In this document: positions 1-8,395 of the stretch, piece after piece | Layout: each line of letters opens with the position of its first letter | Numbering within the stretch: position 1 is the first letter of the stretch | DNA from: Vibrio bathopelagicus | Lineage (GTDB): Bacteria; Pseudomonadota; Gammaproteobacteria; Enterobacterales; Vibrionaceae | Assembly (NCBI RefSeq): GCF_014879975.1 | Contig: NZ_CP062500.1 | Location: 2,046,001-2,110,000, forward strand | Direction of reading: 5' to 3' | Length of the DNA stretch: 64,000 nucleotides | Notes under the pieces: model-generated | Told to the model about the DNA's origin: nothing | The model's input: the letters and a program-made list of their open reading frames with translations, nothing else | The model's database searches: none | Position numbers and translations under genes: made by a program

Positions 1-2204
1 TGAAGCTGCTGGTAATCAGGCATTTGATGCCAAAACCTGGCTAGTAGATACACCTTATTCTGCGCTGGTTTACCTGAGGTATGAACGCAAGCCAAAACAG
101 CATTAAGCGCTTTTTCTAGGGGAGATACACCTTGTTCATTTCTACCTTGTCTGAGTATTGATACAGCAGGCTTGTTAACCTTAATCAGGGACTGAATGTC
201 TTTTTTGACTTGTACTGGGTTTCTGGTGACAAATTGCGTTGCTACATCTCCAATCGCACTGTTAAAACGAAACGTTAAATCCAATTTTGTTTCCGAAGTC
301 GCACCGAAATACTCAACAAAATTAGTAGTAAGCTTAACGTCTGCACCACTAAAGCGATAAATAGCCTGCCAATCATCCCCAACACAAAACAGTGACGTAC
401 CAGGCAGTGAATCACGCAACGCTTTGACTAGCCTAGCTCTGGGCTCTGAGATGTCTTGAAACTCATCCACTAAGATGTATTTCCAGGATGAAACAAACTG
501 TCCGGTTTGGACGTACATCAATGCTTTACTGATCATGTCATTGAAATCTATCCACTGTTTTTCACGAAGAAACAGCTCATAGCGATTGTATAGTGGATAC
601 AACAACTCTAATGCTTTCTCTGTTTGCTTGGGATCGATTGAGTTTCTAATGACGTTCTCTATCGCAATATCATCAAGGCAAGCCGCTTTGTACATATCCA
701 CCAAAGCACTAAACAATTTAGCCAACTCTGTCACTTGACCTAACTGGCGCAGGTTATTAAGTAAATCCTGTGGCGGGATGGGGTTAAATTCGACTTCACG
801 CTCCAACAGTTTATTTTCAAGCACCTGAAGAAGCTTTCCAACTTTATGCTGGTGGTAGAACACCTCAACATAACCAGTCTGGTATTGCTTGTGCGTTTGG
901 CGTTTCCATTCAATCGACTCTTGATAGCGATCTTTATCAATCCACGGGGCTGTATTACCGTGCTCATCAGTACCGTAGTATTCAATGTAAATGTCGTGGT
1001 CTGGTAAATAAAAGTCTGGGTGATATTGGCGATATTGATCTGTACTTACGTCAAATCGATAGCTCGCTTCATAATCATAATTAATTCCGTTTCTAAATAG
1101 CCAGTTGGCAATGACAACCTCACCGTAACTCTTTACCTGGTCGCCTTTCAATGAACGGATGTCATTGTCAGTTAAGTACTGTAGATACTCACCTTCACTT
1201 TGAAACTCAAAAGGATTCTTATCAACAAAATAATACGAGCTGAAGTACTCAAGTAAAGACTCACGGTAGCCATCATCAAGCATGAGTTGCTCTAGGTTAT
1301 CGTTCATCCATTTTGATTTAGCTTTAATGTCGTCTTCAAATGGGGATAGGTTTGGTTTTGAACCTTCAACTTCAGCGATTATTTTCATACCCAAGCTATG
1401 GAAGGTGCTGGCTCTCACGTCATCAAAACCCAGTTTGTCTTTGATGCGCTCGTCCATTTCCTTAGCTGCAATACGACCGTAAGCCAACAGCAAGATATCA
1501 TTTGCAGTCGCTTGATCACTATTAATCAGATACCCAGTTCTACCAACCATAACACTTGTTTTACCGGTACCCGCTCCAGCTAAAAGTAGATTGTTGTCGT
1601 TATCCGTAATACAAGCGATTCGTTGCTTCTCTGTTAACGGGTTAGATTCGACGTTGTCGAAAAACATTCCGTATTCTGTTAGCTGCTTTTGGACGTAGGC
1701 ATAGCGCATATTCTCAATATCTGACGGCTTCCAGGCACAAATTACATCGAGTGTGTGAGCGACCTGTTGGGCTAGTTCGCTTAACCCTAAAGCTGACCGC
1801 CATCCCTTCCACCTTTTCGCTTCTTTATTTGCGATGGTTTGAAAGCTTCGAGTTTCAGACGTTCTAATAAAACTTGCGGCAGAGGCATTTTCCACTTGGT
1901 CCAAAAATGGAATCAGTTTCTGAGCGTTACTGTTGGCCCAAAAAGGAAAGAAAGTGTGTTTGTGTCGATGTGTAAATAGGTAGCTCAACATCGGAACGGA
2001 CAAACCGACGTCATTTGTTTCAAACGACAAAACGCCACCTGAAAAGCCTAATTTGGCTACTGGAGGAGCAACTATCGTATCCCACTTGTACAACGTTTTT
2101 ATATTGTCTTTGAAGATGGTAATACCGTCTTCGTTAACGTTTACCTGTTGTCGCTTGCCAAGAAGGTGTGCCAAAAAGTTGGTTTTGAGGAGAAGTTTCG
2201 TCAT
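1..2204 (-). CDS. UvrD/HelD-like DNA helicase with inserted nuclease-like segment (C-terminus cut off)
   Basis: Superfamily 1 helicase, open to the window edge, so the C-terminus is missing. The first ATG is at 2204. Visible motifs in order: Walker A AGAGTGKTS near residue 208, Walker B VDEFQDIS near residue 580, and motif III-like GDDWQAIYRFSG about 35 residues later. These match E. coli helicase IV (HelD). Unlike HelD (about 684 residues), this protein has an extra segment at about residues 355-455 with SYGEVVIANWL, then HPDFYLPDHD and YIEYYG, the spacing of a PD-(D/E)XK-type nuclease core. It lies 153 bp downstream of the HNH gene on the same strand and may be co-expressed with it. I infer a role in DNA processing or phage defence. 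Helicase identity is secure; the nuclease segment is a pattern call. Confidence 0.85.
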   Translation of the reverse strand, partial: MTKLLLKTNFLAHLLGKRQQVNVNEDGITIFKDNIKTLYKWDTIVAPPVAKLGFSGGVLSFETNDVGLSVPMLSYLFTHRHKHTFFPFWANSNAQKLIPFLDQVENASAASFIRTSETRSFQTIANKEAKRWKGWRSALGLSELAQQVAHTLDVICAWKPSDIENMRYAYVQKQLTEYGMFFDNVESNPLTEKQRIACITDNDNNLLLAGAGTGKTSVMVGRTGYLINSDQATANDILLLAYGRIAAKEMDERIKDKLGFDDVRASTFHSLGMKIIAEVEGSKPNLSPFEDDIKAKSKWMNDNLEQLMLDDGYRESLLEYFSSYYFVDKNPFEFQSEGEYLQYLTDNDIRSLKGDQVKSYGEVVIANWLFRNGINYDYEASYRFDVSTDQYRQYHPDFYLPDHDIYIEYYGTDEHGNTAPWIDKDRYQESIEWKRQTHKQYQTGYVEVFYHQHKVGKLLQVLENKLLEREVEFNPIPPQDLLNNLRQLGQVTELAKLFSALVDMYKAACLDDIAIENVIRNSIDPKQTEKALELLYPLYNRYELFLREKQWIDFNDMISKALMYVQTGQFVSSWKYILVDEFQDISEPRARLVKALRDSLPGTSLFCVGDDWQAIYRFSGADVKLTTNFVEYFGATSETKLDLTFRFNSAIGDVATQFVTRNPVQVKKDIQSLIKVNKPAVSILRQGRNEQGVSPLEKALNAVLACVHTSGKPAQNKVYLLARFWHQMPDYQQL

Positions 2205-2357
2205 TAAAAATACAATCGCAAAGTTGGAATGATAACGTTATATGCAACTGTAGTTTACATGACAAAGTATGAACTATAGTGATCTACATCGGTATTGAAG
2301 GGAATAGAGCTCTGACTTTTACCCAGAGCACTCTGAAGGTATTGAGCAAGAATTCAA

Positions 2358-3485
2358 TTAGCGTCCTTTAAATAACTCGCCTCGATGACAACGAAGGTAT
2401 GGTCTGTGATCCGGCATGATTCTAAATGCCATATCTTCCTTTAAACCGATCATATCCGGAGACTCCAAGTAGCTTGAAATAAGTACCTTTCCGTTATCAT
2501 CAAAGGAGATAAAACCGAGATCAAACGCTTTATCTAGGTTGGCAAGAAGCAGCAAACCATTAAATTTATCTAATCGCTCTTCATTACTAGAATCTCGCCA
2601 GGGTTTAATGTGTGAAGCCAATAACAGCTGTGTATTTCGATACCCTGTAATGGCGCAACCACCCCACATCTGAATCAGCTTTGATCTAAAGTGTCCCTGC
2701 CCTACTCTTGTATTAACCAAAATAGTCTTTTCAGTTTCGGACAAAGTTTTGTCAGTCATCACTTGTTTGATGTCTGCATTAACATCGACTTGAGATAGGT
2801 CAGCTAAAAACTTGTGGTAATGAGACAAAGCGGCGCTGTACATCCCCTTACCCCTAGAGTCACAAATTTGAAACTGTTCCAACTTTCTCGCTTTTTCTTC
2901 ATAACCAACAAACTCACGATACGAATTGATATCAGTAAGCGGTGCTTCTAACTCACCAACATCCATCAACCAATTAGATATCGAGCCTCTTATGGCTCCA
3001 AGGTAGTTCTTCGCGGTTTTTTCAGATTTACCAATATCAATCAACCACTGATGATATAACGTCGCTAGATCAGATAGATTAGAAACTAAAGCATCCTTTA
3101 GTTCGTTAGAAACGATATAGCTTTTCATGTAGCTAAACAGCTCATCGTCAATATATGCGTGGGAGACCGCCTTTACTGAATAACGACTGGTTGACGTATT
3201 GTCATAACCGTCATTGAAGAAAAGGTGCCAAAAGCCTTCACTTCTCAAATGGAAGAAAGGGTTTTCTGGGGTATTTTTGTCAGCCCCCTGAGCTAGGTTA
3301 TCAAAGTGATGTGTAAACCGTTCTTTAAGGGCTTGGTTAAGGCAGATCTTATTGGTCGAAATATGCCCTGCTTGAATTAGATCCATAACAGCCAGCAACA
3401 TACAGACTTTATGAGGACTTTTTTTGCCACCAGCATTGTTCATTTTCAGGTTTTGAAAACGATCTAAGTAGTACTCTAATGCCAT
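2358..3485 (-). CDS. HNH endonuclease (HNH_2 type), putative restriction enzyme
   Basis: The 375-residue protein ends in an HNH_2-type nuclease domain: a GCAITG turn, then HIKPW about 15 residues later, then NGLLLLANLDKAFDLGF, which carries the conserved Asn, Asp and Asp/Gly of the fold. The N-terminal half (around residues 18-90, with SPHKVCMLLAVMDL and NPFFHLRSEGFW) resembles the modified-base or specificity modules of McrA-like restriction enzymes, and a middle helical part separates the two. Its ATG overlaps the stop of the methyltransferase gene (TAATG), so the two are translationally coupled. DNA cleavage is inferred from the family. The target, and whether cleavage depends on a DNA modification, cannot be read here. 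Confidence 0.8.
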   Translation of the reverse strand: MALEYYLDRFQNLKMNNAGGKKSPHKVCMLLAVMDLIQAGHISTNKICLNQALKERFTHHFDNLAQGADKNTPENPFFHLRSEGFWHLFFNDGYDNTSTSRYSVKAVSHAYIDDELFSYMKSYIVSNELKDALVSNLSDLATLYHQWLIDIGKSEKTAKNYLGAIRGSISNWLMDVGELEAPLTDINSYREFVGYEEKARKLEQFQICDSRGKGMYSAALSHYHKFLADLSQVDVNADIKQVMTDKTLSETEKTILVNTRVGQGHFRSKLIQMWGGCAITGYRNTQLLLASHIKPWRDSSNEERLDKFNGLLLLANLDKAFDLGFISFDDNGKVLISSYLESPDMIGLKEDMAFRIMPDHRPYLRCHRGELFKGR

Positions 3486-4114
3486 TATCGACCCTTGCTT
3501 TTGTTAGATTTTGCATGTTCTAACACTACGGTTCGCCAAGATATCTCTTTTCTCTTCAATGAATCAGAGTCTTCGGCAACGTGACAGACTGTCAGCCCTA
3601 CAGCTTCACTTAACCTTTCTAATTGTTCGACTGAAACACTGTAAGCACTACGCTCATCATTAAAGCCGCCATGACGCAATGTGATCACTAGTTTTCCATT
3701 CTCGGAAAGCAGTTCAGACAATACAGCGATCGACTCTTTTCGAACCGCCGAATTTAAATGCATCCATACCGCTGAAAGTAAAATCAAATCGTAATGACTG
3801 CACAGCTCTCTAGCTTTGCTTAAAGCAGGCAGAGCATCGTCTAACCACTGAACTTGAGTCGAGGAGTTTAATCTCCCTAACTGGCAAAGTTCGCTTGCTG
3901 GTTCAACAGCGACCACTGAGCAGCCTTGTTCAACAAACCACCTCGAATCTCGACCTGAGCCAGCACCGATATCAAGTACACTTGCATCACCATAAGGCCA
4001 ATACATACGCCACACACGGTGGACATTTTCGAATTCTAAAGAATCGTACTGCTTTGCAAGCTGAACAGCGTTTTCGTTGTAGTAAGAAACATTCCCCGAC
4101 ATAAACCGACCCAT
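3485..4114 (-). CDS. Class I SAM-dependent methyltransferase
   Basis: A 209-residue Rossmann methyltransferase. Motif I is VLDIGAGSGRDSRWF (about residues 45-59), followed by the acidic ribose-binding VVAVEPA and the motif IV region HYDLILLSAVWMHL. It has no NPPY or PC motif, so it does not look like a DNA base methylase; the sequence is closer to TehB/UbiE-like small-molecule or RNA/protein methyltransferases. A second in-frame ATG 12 bp downstream (4102) is an equally good start. It is first of a coupled pair with the HNH nuclease and points towards the helicase gene. I infer that it works with those two; the methylated substrate is unknown. Confidence 0.75.
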   Translation of the reverse strand: MGRFMSGNVSYYNENAVQLAKQYDSLEFENVHRVWRMYWPYGDASVLDIGAGSGRDSRWFVEQGCSVVAVEPASELCQLGRLNSSTQVQWLDDALPALSKARELCSHYDLILLSAVWMHLNSAVRKESIAVLSELLSENGKLVITLRHGGFNDERSAYSVSVEQLERLSEAVGLTVCHVAEDSDSLKRKEISWRTVVLEHAKSNKSKGR

Positions 4115-4253
4115 ATACCAATCTGACTCGATAGTATATGGGTCAGTTGCATATGACGATTAAGTATTAGATAAGTATCAGTAATTGTGATTAGAGTCTC
4201 GTGATGCCTAACTAACAAGTATTCCATCGATTTACTGCCTTTTTAAGAACATA

Positions 4254-4279
4254 GAGCCAGTAGCTTTCACTACTGGCTC
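4254..4279 (-). terminator. Perfect 10-bp hairpin after AlpA gene
   Basis: The arms GAGCCAGTAG and CTACTGGCTC pair perfectly around a 6-nt loop, just past the stop of the AlpA gene at 4289. There is no strong T-run beyond it, so termination may be weak. Confidence 0.5.
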
Positions 4280-4288
4280 ATACTGTTG

Positions 4289-4456
4289 CTACATTCTATT
4301 ATCTATCCATTCATCCAGTTCGTACTCTACCCATGCAGAAGCTCTCTCACCGAGTGATACGTTGTGTGGAAACTCCCCGTTAGCCATCATTTTATAGATA
4401 CTCGATTTACTCAACTGAACCCTTTCTATTACTTCTTTTAAACGAACTAATCTCAT
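4289..4456 (-). CDS. AlpA-family DNA-binding regulator (55 aa)
   Basis: Short ORF starting with MRLVRLKEVIERV and continuing QLSKSSIYKMM, then NGEFPHNVSLGERASAWVE, ending in DEWIDNRM. This is the AlpA/MerR-like helix-turn-helix pattern (RLKEV...LSxSSIYxxxxxGxFPxxVxLGxRAxxW) found on P4-like and CP4-type elements, where AlpA controls excision or island genes. The start codon sits inside a TCTCATGAGA palindrome, and a second identical palindrome is 29 bp upstream, so autoregulation is likely (inference). It is one of three AlpA-type genes in this island. Confidence 0.85.
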   Translation of the reverse strand: MRLVRLKEVIERVQLSKSSIYKMMANGEFPHNVSLGERASAWVEYELDEWIDNRM

Positions 4457-4489
4457 GAGAATTTCCTCGTGTTGTTATCTCTCATGAGA
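4451..4489 (-). promoter_or_regulatory. Paired TCTCATGAGA palindromes over the AlpA start
   Basis: The perfect 10-bp palindrome TCTCATGAGA occurs at 4451-4460, covering the alpA-like start codon, and again at 4480-4489. The centres are 29 bp apart, close to three helical turns. This is an operator-like arrangement. The binding protein is not known; the adjacent AlpA protein is the simplest candidate. Confidence 0.5.
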
Positions 4490-4513
4490 TAGAGGCGCTA
4501 TGTAAAAAATGAC

Positions 4514-5014
4514 TTACTTGGGCTCTAGCTTAAGCTTGTCTTGAGTAGTGGTTCCTATTTTTTGCTCCACATCATTTCCCATTACACACACCATGCTTGG
4601 GAATGGCGCTGCATCCTGCTCCTCTCCATCTTGTAAGAACTTAAGTCGCCCCTTAATAAGACGCACCTCTCCATGGCTTAAATGGTCATGGAAGGCTTTT
4701 GTGTCCGTTCTAGCAGGAACCAACATGACGACGGTTGCCCCTTTATTCGCTTCTTCTTGTGCTTTCTTAGCAAAGTCTTTGAGTTGGGAATAAGGTGGAT
4801 TGCAGTAGACCGTCTGATTACTCCAGTCTTGAGTGAGCGCATCATCATCCATCGTGAAGTAATGGTCACACAGTGCTGTTTCAGGCTCAGCCGTTGCATC
4901 AAGCGTAAAGTGAAATTCTTCGTTGAGCTTCTTAAATACAGCGGGTGGTGTTTGCCATTTGTCACGCTTGGGGTTCCCTGTTCGAGCGCTGGAGAAAAAG
5001 AGCTTATTGTCCAT
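4514..5014 (-). CDS. Phage-type DNA N-6-adenine methyltransferase (Dam family)
   Basis: 166 residues. RDKWQTPPAVFKKLNEEFHFTLD at the N-terminus and YCNPPYSQLKDF in the middle are the signature of the small phage N6-adenine methyltransferases (PF05869-type); NPPY is the catalytic motif for adenine amino methylation. The ATG at 5014 is preceded by AAGGAG with 7-nt spacing; an in-frame GTG directly before it is less likely to be used. The gene overlaps the preceding YagK/YfjJ-like gene by 11 bp, so it is the last gene of that operon. In islands and phages such enzymes give protection against host restriction or regulate the element; which applies here is unknown. Confidence 0.88.
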   Translation of the reverse strand: MDNKLFFSSARTGNPKRDKWQTPPAVFKKLNEEFHFTLDATAEPETALCDHYFTMDDDALTQDWSNQTVYCNPPYSQLKDFAKKAQEEANKGATVVMLVPARTDTKAFHDHLSHGEVRLIKGRLKFLQDGEEQDAAPFPSMVCVMGNDVEQKIGTTTQDKLKLEPK

Positions 5015-5681
5015 CACAACTCTCCTTGGTATTAGCGTAATCGGCTTTCTTCTTGGCCTTTTTAGATTTACTGATAAACGAGCCTAATGTGTTTTTCTCA
5101 TCATGAGTCGTTGTGTTGACTCTGGCCTGTCTACTCAATACATAGAAAAGAAACCCACGCTGGTAACGGTAATCATCATGCTCTTTGTTCAACTCAACGA
5201 GTGGTTGATTCAGAAAGAGACAAACGGCATTGATATTACGTTTATCAACATTGGTTGTATTTCTCCACGAGTTTTTGGTGTCTTTTGTCAGTCGCTTTCT
5301 AAGCTTGAATTCATTGACAAATGGAGGGTAACTTGAAGCATCAAGGAAAAGAGTCATACGGTAACTTATACAACCCGTTTGGCTCACCTCCCTTTTCCAT
5401 ATCACGTTAAGGTTGTCATCCTTTCGGTAGTGGCACAGACGGTAGAACCATTGGTTGATTAGCGTTTTCTCTTGCTGGTTTTGTTTTTTGGGTATTCGTA
5501 ACCGGAATCGAAAGACATAACAGTGACCAAAGCGCATCAAGGCGTTTTGATATGCACGAGATAAAATCTCAAGCGCAGCCAGAGAAAGATTGCCATGGTC
5601 AATATCGACTTGATAATCACGATAAAACCCCTTCTCTAATTGCTTCAAACCTGCCTCATTGTTCATCATTTTATCTTCCAT
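5004..5681 (-). CDS. YagK/YfjJ-like (inovirus Gp2-like) island protein
   Basis: 225 residues from the ATG at 5681, which has AGGAG at good spacing; a longer in-frame reading to 5789 would run far into the AlpA gene and is unlikely. The central pattern (CYVFRFRLRIP, then NVIWKREVSQTGCISYRMTLFLD) resembles the YagK/YfjJ C-terminal domain seen in CP4-type prophages and inovirus Gp2 proteins. Gp2 relatives usually have a His-rich strand (HYH) where this protein has SYR, so the metal-binding HUH-type chemistry may be lost. The C-terminus is Lys-rich. Overlaps at both ends place it in an operon with AlpA (upstream) and the adenine methylase (downstream). Confidence 0.6.
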   Translation of the reverse strand: MEDKMMNNEAGLKQLEKGFYRDYQVDIDHGNLSLAALEILSRAYQNALMRFGHCYVFRFRLRIPKKQNQQEKTLINQWFYRLCHYRKDDNLNVIWKREVSQTGCISYRMTLFLDASSYPPFVNEFKLRKRLTKDTKNSWRNTTNVDKRNINAVCLFLNQPLVELNKEHDDYRYQRGFLFYVLSRQARVNTTTHDEKNTLGSFISKSKKAKKKADYANTKESCDGQ

Positions 5682-5940
5682 AGCGTTTCTCCTGTTTTGC
5701 CTTTTCCACTGCTTGTATTGCCAGTCTTTCGTCTCGCTCTTGTATCTTCTCTTGTATCCAGTTTTGGATATCTTGAGAGCGCCAGCCAATGGCTCTCGCG
5801 CCTAATGACACGGACTGAGGAAAAGCACCTTGTTCCATAAAGCTGTAAATTGACGCCCTTGAAAGGCCACTGATATGAATCACTTCTTTTAATCTCATCA
5901 AGCGATTGGGATGTTCGGTGTTCGAATGGTTTGAATTCAT
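5671..5940 (-). CDS. AlpA-family DNA-binding regulator (89 aa)
   Basis: RLMRLKEVIHISGLSRASIYSFM followed by QGAFPQSVSLGARAIGW shows the AlpA helix-turn-helix. A C-terminal charged helix (QEKIQERDERLAIQAVEKAKQ) is added compared with the 55-residue paralogue at 4289. I chose the ATG at 5940 because AAGG lies 8-9 nt before it; an in-frame ATG at 5964 also exists. The gene overlaps the next one by 11 bp. It is divergent from the RadC gene, with about 155 bp between them, which must hold both promoters. Likely role: switch for the operon of YagK/YfjJ-like protein plus methylase (inference). Confidence 0.85.
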   Translation of the reverse strand: MNSNHSNTEHPNRLMRLKEVIHISGLSRASIYSFMEQGAFPQSVSLGARAIGWRSQDIQNWIQEKIQERDERLAIQAVEKAKQEKRYGR

Positions 5941-6095
5941 GATGACTGCCTTTGTTGGTTTCACTCAAACAAAGACGTTGTTGTGTATTTTTTATCTCAA
6001 CTGGTCTCAGGTGGCCTCATTCAAATTCGATTGAAAAGTTTTTCACATCCATATTATCCCCTTGAGTATTCCGTTTATTGATACAAGGAGAAGAT

Positions 6096-6560
6096 ATGGA
6101 AACGCTATATACCTTCAGCGCTCCCGTCACAGAGCACCAGATATTAGAGAAAGCCGTCGAGATACTAGAGAGCCGCTTAGTGAGTGGGGATGCTTTTACT
6201 CGTCCGAATGACACGAAAGCCTTTCTACGCTGCAAGCTAGGAGAATATGAGAGAGAAGTCTTTGGGGTGATGTTACTCAACAACCAACATCAGTTGATTG
6301 AGTTCAATGAGTTGTTCTTTGGCACGATTGACAGCGCTTCAGTGTATCCACGAGAAGTGGTGAAGCTGGTGCTTGAGAGAAACGCCTCAGCGGTGATTTT
6401 TGCTCATAACCATCCATCGGGTGATTCCACCCCATCACAGGCTGATAGACGCATTACAGAGCGTTTAAAGGATGCTTTAGCACTGATTGATGTGCGAGTA
6501 CTCGACCACATTGTGGTGGGCAGTGATTGTGTGTCTTTTGCTGAGAGAGGTTGGCTATGA
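6096..6560 (+). CDS. RadC/YeeS-family JAB (MPN/JAMM) protein
   Basis: 154 residues from ATG 6096, chosen because AAGGAG precedes it at the right distance. The JAMM metal-binding motif is intact: FAHNHPSGDSTPSQAD, with an upstream Glu in REVVKLVLERNA. Members of this family (often named RadC or YeeS) are almost constant on P4/CP4-like islands. Despite the name, a DNA repair role is not established; a JAMM fold suggests peptidase or isopeptidase-like activity. Its stop overlaps the start of the next gene (ATGA), and the two DUF2787 genes follow, so it leads a rightward operon. Confidence 0.9.
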   Translation: METLYTFSAPVTEHQILEKAVEILESRLVSGDAFTRPNDTKAFLRCKLGEYEREVFGVMLLNNQHQLIEFNELFFGTIDSASVYPREVVKLVLERNASAVIFAHNHPSGDSTPSQADRRITERLKDALALIDVRVLDHIVVGSDCVSFAERGWL

Positions 6561-6991
6561 ATCGTGTTATCAAACGTAATTTCAAACTCGACCTATTCCA
6601 CCAGCTGGTTGAGCTCTTAATTGAACAATACGACATTCCCACAGAAACAAAACGCCTTGCGCTTAACCTTAAGGCCGCAAGCTTCTACAGCAACCGAAGC
6701 GGGATACACCCCATAGAGGTACAGCTTGAACGAGCTACTCCTAATGAACCTTGGGAGGTACGATTCATCGCTTCTTTTGATTACCCAACACTAGAAGCTG
6801 AGAGCGTTGAAGTATCTCTATATTTTAACTTCAAACACCAATGGTTCTATCAACCAGATATCCAACGATGCGAGCTCAACAGGCCTGAGGTGCATTCGCT
6901 CTTCATTAGCTGGCTCAAGGCATTCACCAAACACCTAAAGGCATCACAGTTCGATACACAGACACTCACTATCGTCAGTCGATTTCAGTAG
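6557..6991 (+). CDS. DUF2787-family protein, first copy
   Basis: 144 residues; the ATG at 6557 overlaps the RadC stop (ATGA). The segment FYSNRSGIHPIEVQLE...WEVRFIASFDYP aligns by eye with the DUF2787 core seen more clearly in the next gene (YSADAGGYHPVEIMLL...YQIQYLTDFAY). The family is common on Vibrio and Shewanella islands and has no known function. This copy is the more diverged of the two. No membrane segment or catalytic motif stands out. Confidence 0.7.
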   Translation: MNRVIKRNFKLDLFHQLVELLIEQYDIPTETKRLALNLKAASFYSNRSGIHPIEVQLERATPNEPWEVRFIASFDYPTLEAESVEVSLYFNFKHQWFYQPDIQRCELNRPEVHSLFISWLKAFTKHLKASQFDTQTLTIVSRFQ

Positions 6992-7092
6992 TTGCTTCTT
7001 TCTTACTTCAACCATCCCAACCACATTCGATTCAAGCCAATCTCAGATACATATCATCCAACCGAATAAATAACTATTGAAAGGGAAAGACC

Positions 7093-7539
7093 ATGAAACC
7101 ACAAACACTGACCATCACAGCGCCATACTCACCCGTATCTCAAAAACTCAAAAGCTTGTTGAAAAACAAGATAGAGACTTTCTGGAAACAGAACCCAACC
7201 AAGAGGGGCTGTGAAAGCCTCACCATTAACTTTCGAGATGTCAGTTACAGTGCTGACGCTGGTGGCTATCACCCGGTAGAAATCATGTTGCTGAAAGAAC
7301 AGGAGAGCCAGTATCAAATCCAATACCTTACTGACTTTGCTTACATGAGCAACGTTTACCCAGAGCTAGAGCGTAATGTGGATTTTGATATTGCTAACGG
7401 ACAAACGTTCATTGCCTCTATGGGGTGGCAAAGCTGCGACGATAAATCCATTGTGGAGTTCTACTCTCTCTGGGAAAGTAACTTTCTTGCTTACTTACAA
7501 ATGGGAGCCTATGACGAGATTAAAATATCGATAAGTTAA
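7093..7539 (+). CDS. DUF2787-family protein, second copy
   Basis: 148 residues, ATG at 7093 with AAAGGGAAAG just before it. The conserved pattern RDVSYSADAGGYHPVEIMLL, then YLTDFAYMSNVYPELERNVDFD, is typical DUF2787. It follows its paralogue after about 100 bp and probably belongs to the same rightward transcript that begins with the RadC-like gene. Function unknown. Two diverged copies side by side suggest a heteromer or a specialised pair rather than redundancy (inference). Confidence 0.85.
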   Translation: MKPQTLTITAPYSPVSQKLKSLLKNKIETFWKQNPTKRGCESLTINFRDVSYSADAGGYHPVEIMLLKEQESQYQIQYLTDFAYMSNVYPELERNVDFDIANGQTFIASMGWQSCDDKSIVEFYSLWESNFLAYLQMGAYDEIKISIS

Positions 7540-7621
7540 AGACGCCATCGGTCAGATAGTGACGCACCCATCGTTAGGATGATTGCCACTCTATCAAGTA
7601 ACCACCAGCAGCGACCTAACC

Positions 7622-8395
7622 ATGACAACAAGGGATAAAGCCAGTACCACAGAGCAATTATCATTGGTGTTTGAGTTATATCGACGTATACCACAAGGTC
7701 GAAAGGTGACGGCTAAGCAGCTTCAGGCTGAGTTAGTGGATGCAGGGATGTATCGAGGCATCAGAAGCGTACAGCGTAATCTCGATGTTATCGTCGATTA
7801 TTTTGATGTCGATAAAGACACTCGAAGTAAACCTTTTGGTTACAGTCGCGGAATGTACAGTCAACCAACCTTAGGCGCGAGAGAGCTTGTCCTGCTACAG
7901 CTCGCCAAAGCAACCATTAGCCAGCAACTCCCACCATCCTTAGAGTACGCCATTGATTTTGCATTCAGCCTGTTAAGAGCCCAACCACGCACCTATGCAG
8001 GAATGAAACCACCACGAGGAGACACAAACAAAACACATGCAGTGATTAATGAACTAAACACACCAACAACGCTAGGGGAGTTCTTCGAACCCATTTCAGT
8101 GGCACTGGTTCATCAAAAACAAATCACGCTTACCCTTAAATCCGGTAAACAGATAGAGCAAGTCTCACCTGTTGGTATCACGACGACCGCAAGTGAGCTT
8201 TATTTAGTCTATCAAAATACACTCAACGATTACGACGACCTTCCTTTAACCTGTATTGCTAAGCTGAAAGTACTGACCTTCTATTTTGATTACCCGTCAG
8301 GCTTTCAATTACAGCAGTATCAACTCAAATCAGAGCCTAAGCGCTCAATACAACAACTAAGTAATGTCACTCAATTGATTGCATCGGACAGATAA
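7622..8395 (+). CDS. WYL-domain transcriptional regulator
   Basis: 257 residues from ATG 7622; a TTG 39 bp upstream is a weaker start. The N-terminus is a winged helix (GRKVTAKQLQAELVDAGM, then RSVQRNLDVIVDYF), and the C-terminal half contains a WYL-like sensor: ITLTLKSGKQIEQVSPVGITTTASELYLVYQN. WYL proteins next to mobile cargo and defence genes (for example BrxR and CapW) are ligand-controlled repressors, often binding nucleic acid or nucleotides. I infer a control role for this island's cargo. It follows the DUF2787 pair on the same strand. Confidence 0.8.
   Translation: MTTRDKASTTEQLSLVFELYRRIPQGRKVTAKQLQAELVDAGMYRGIRSVQRNLDVIVDYFDVDKDTRSKPFGYSRGMYSQPTLGARELVLLQLAKATISQQLPPSLEYAIDFAFSLLRAQPRTYAGMKPPRGDTNKTHAVINELNTPTTLGEFFEPISVALVHQKQITLTLKSGKQIEQVSPVGITTTASELYLVYQNTLNDYDDLPLTCIAKLKVLTFYFDYPSGFQLQQYQLKSEPKRSIQQLSNVTQLIASDR

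Noticed and set aside
4036..4227. ORF overlapping the methyltransferase start
   Set aside because: No ribosome site and no domain; it runs in another frame over the real N-terminus.
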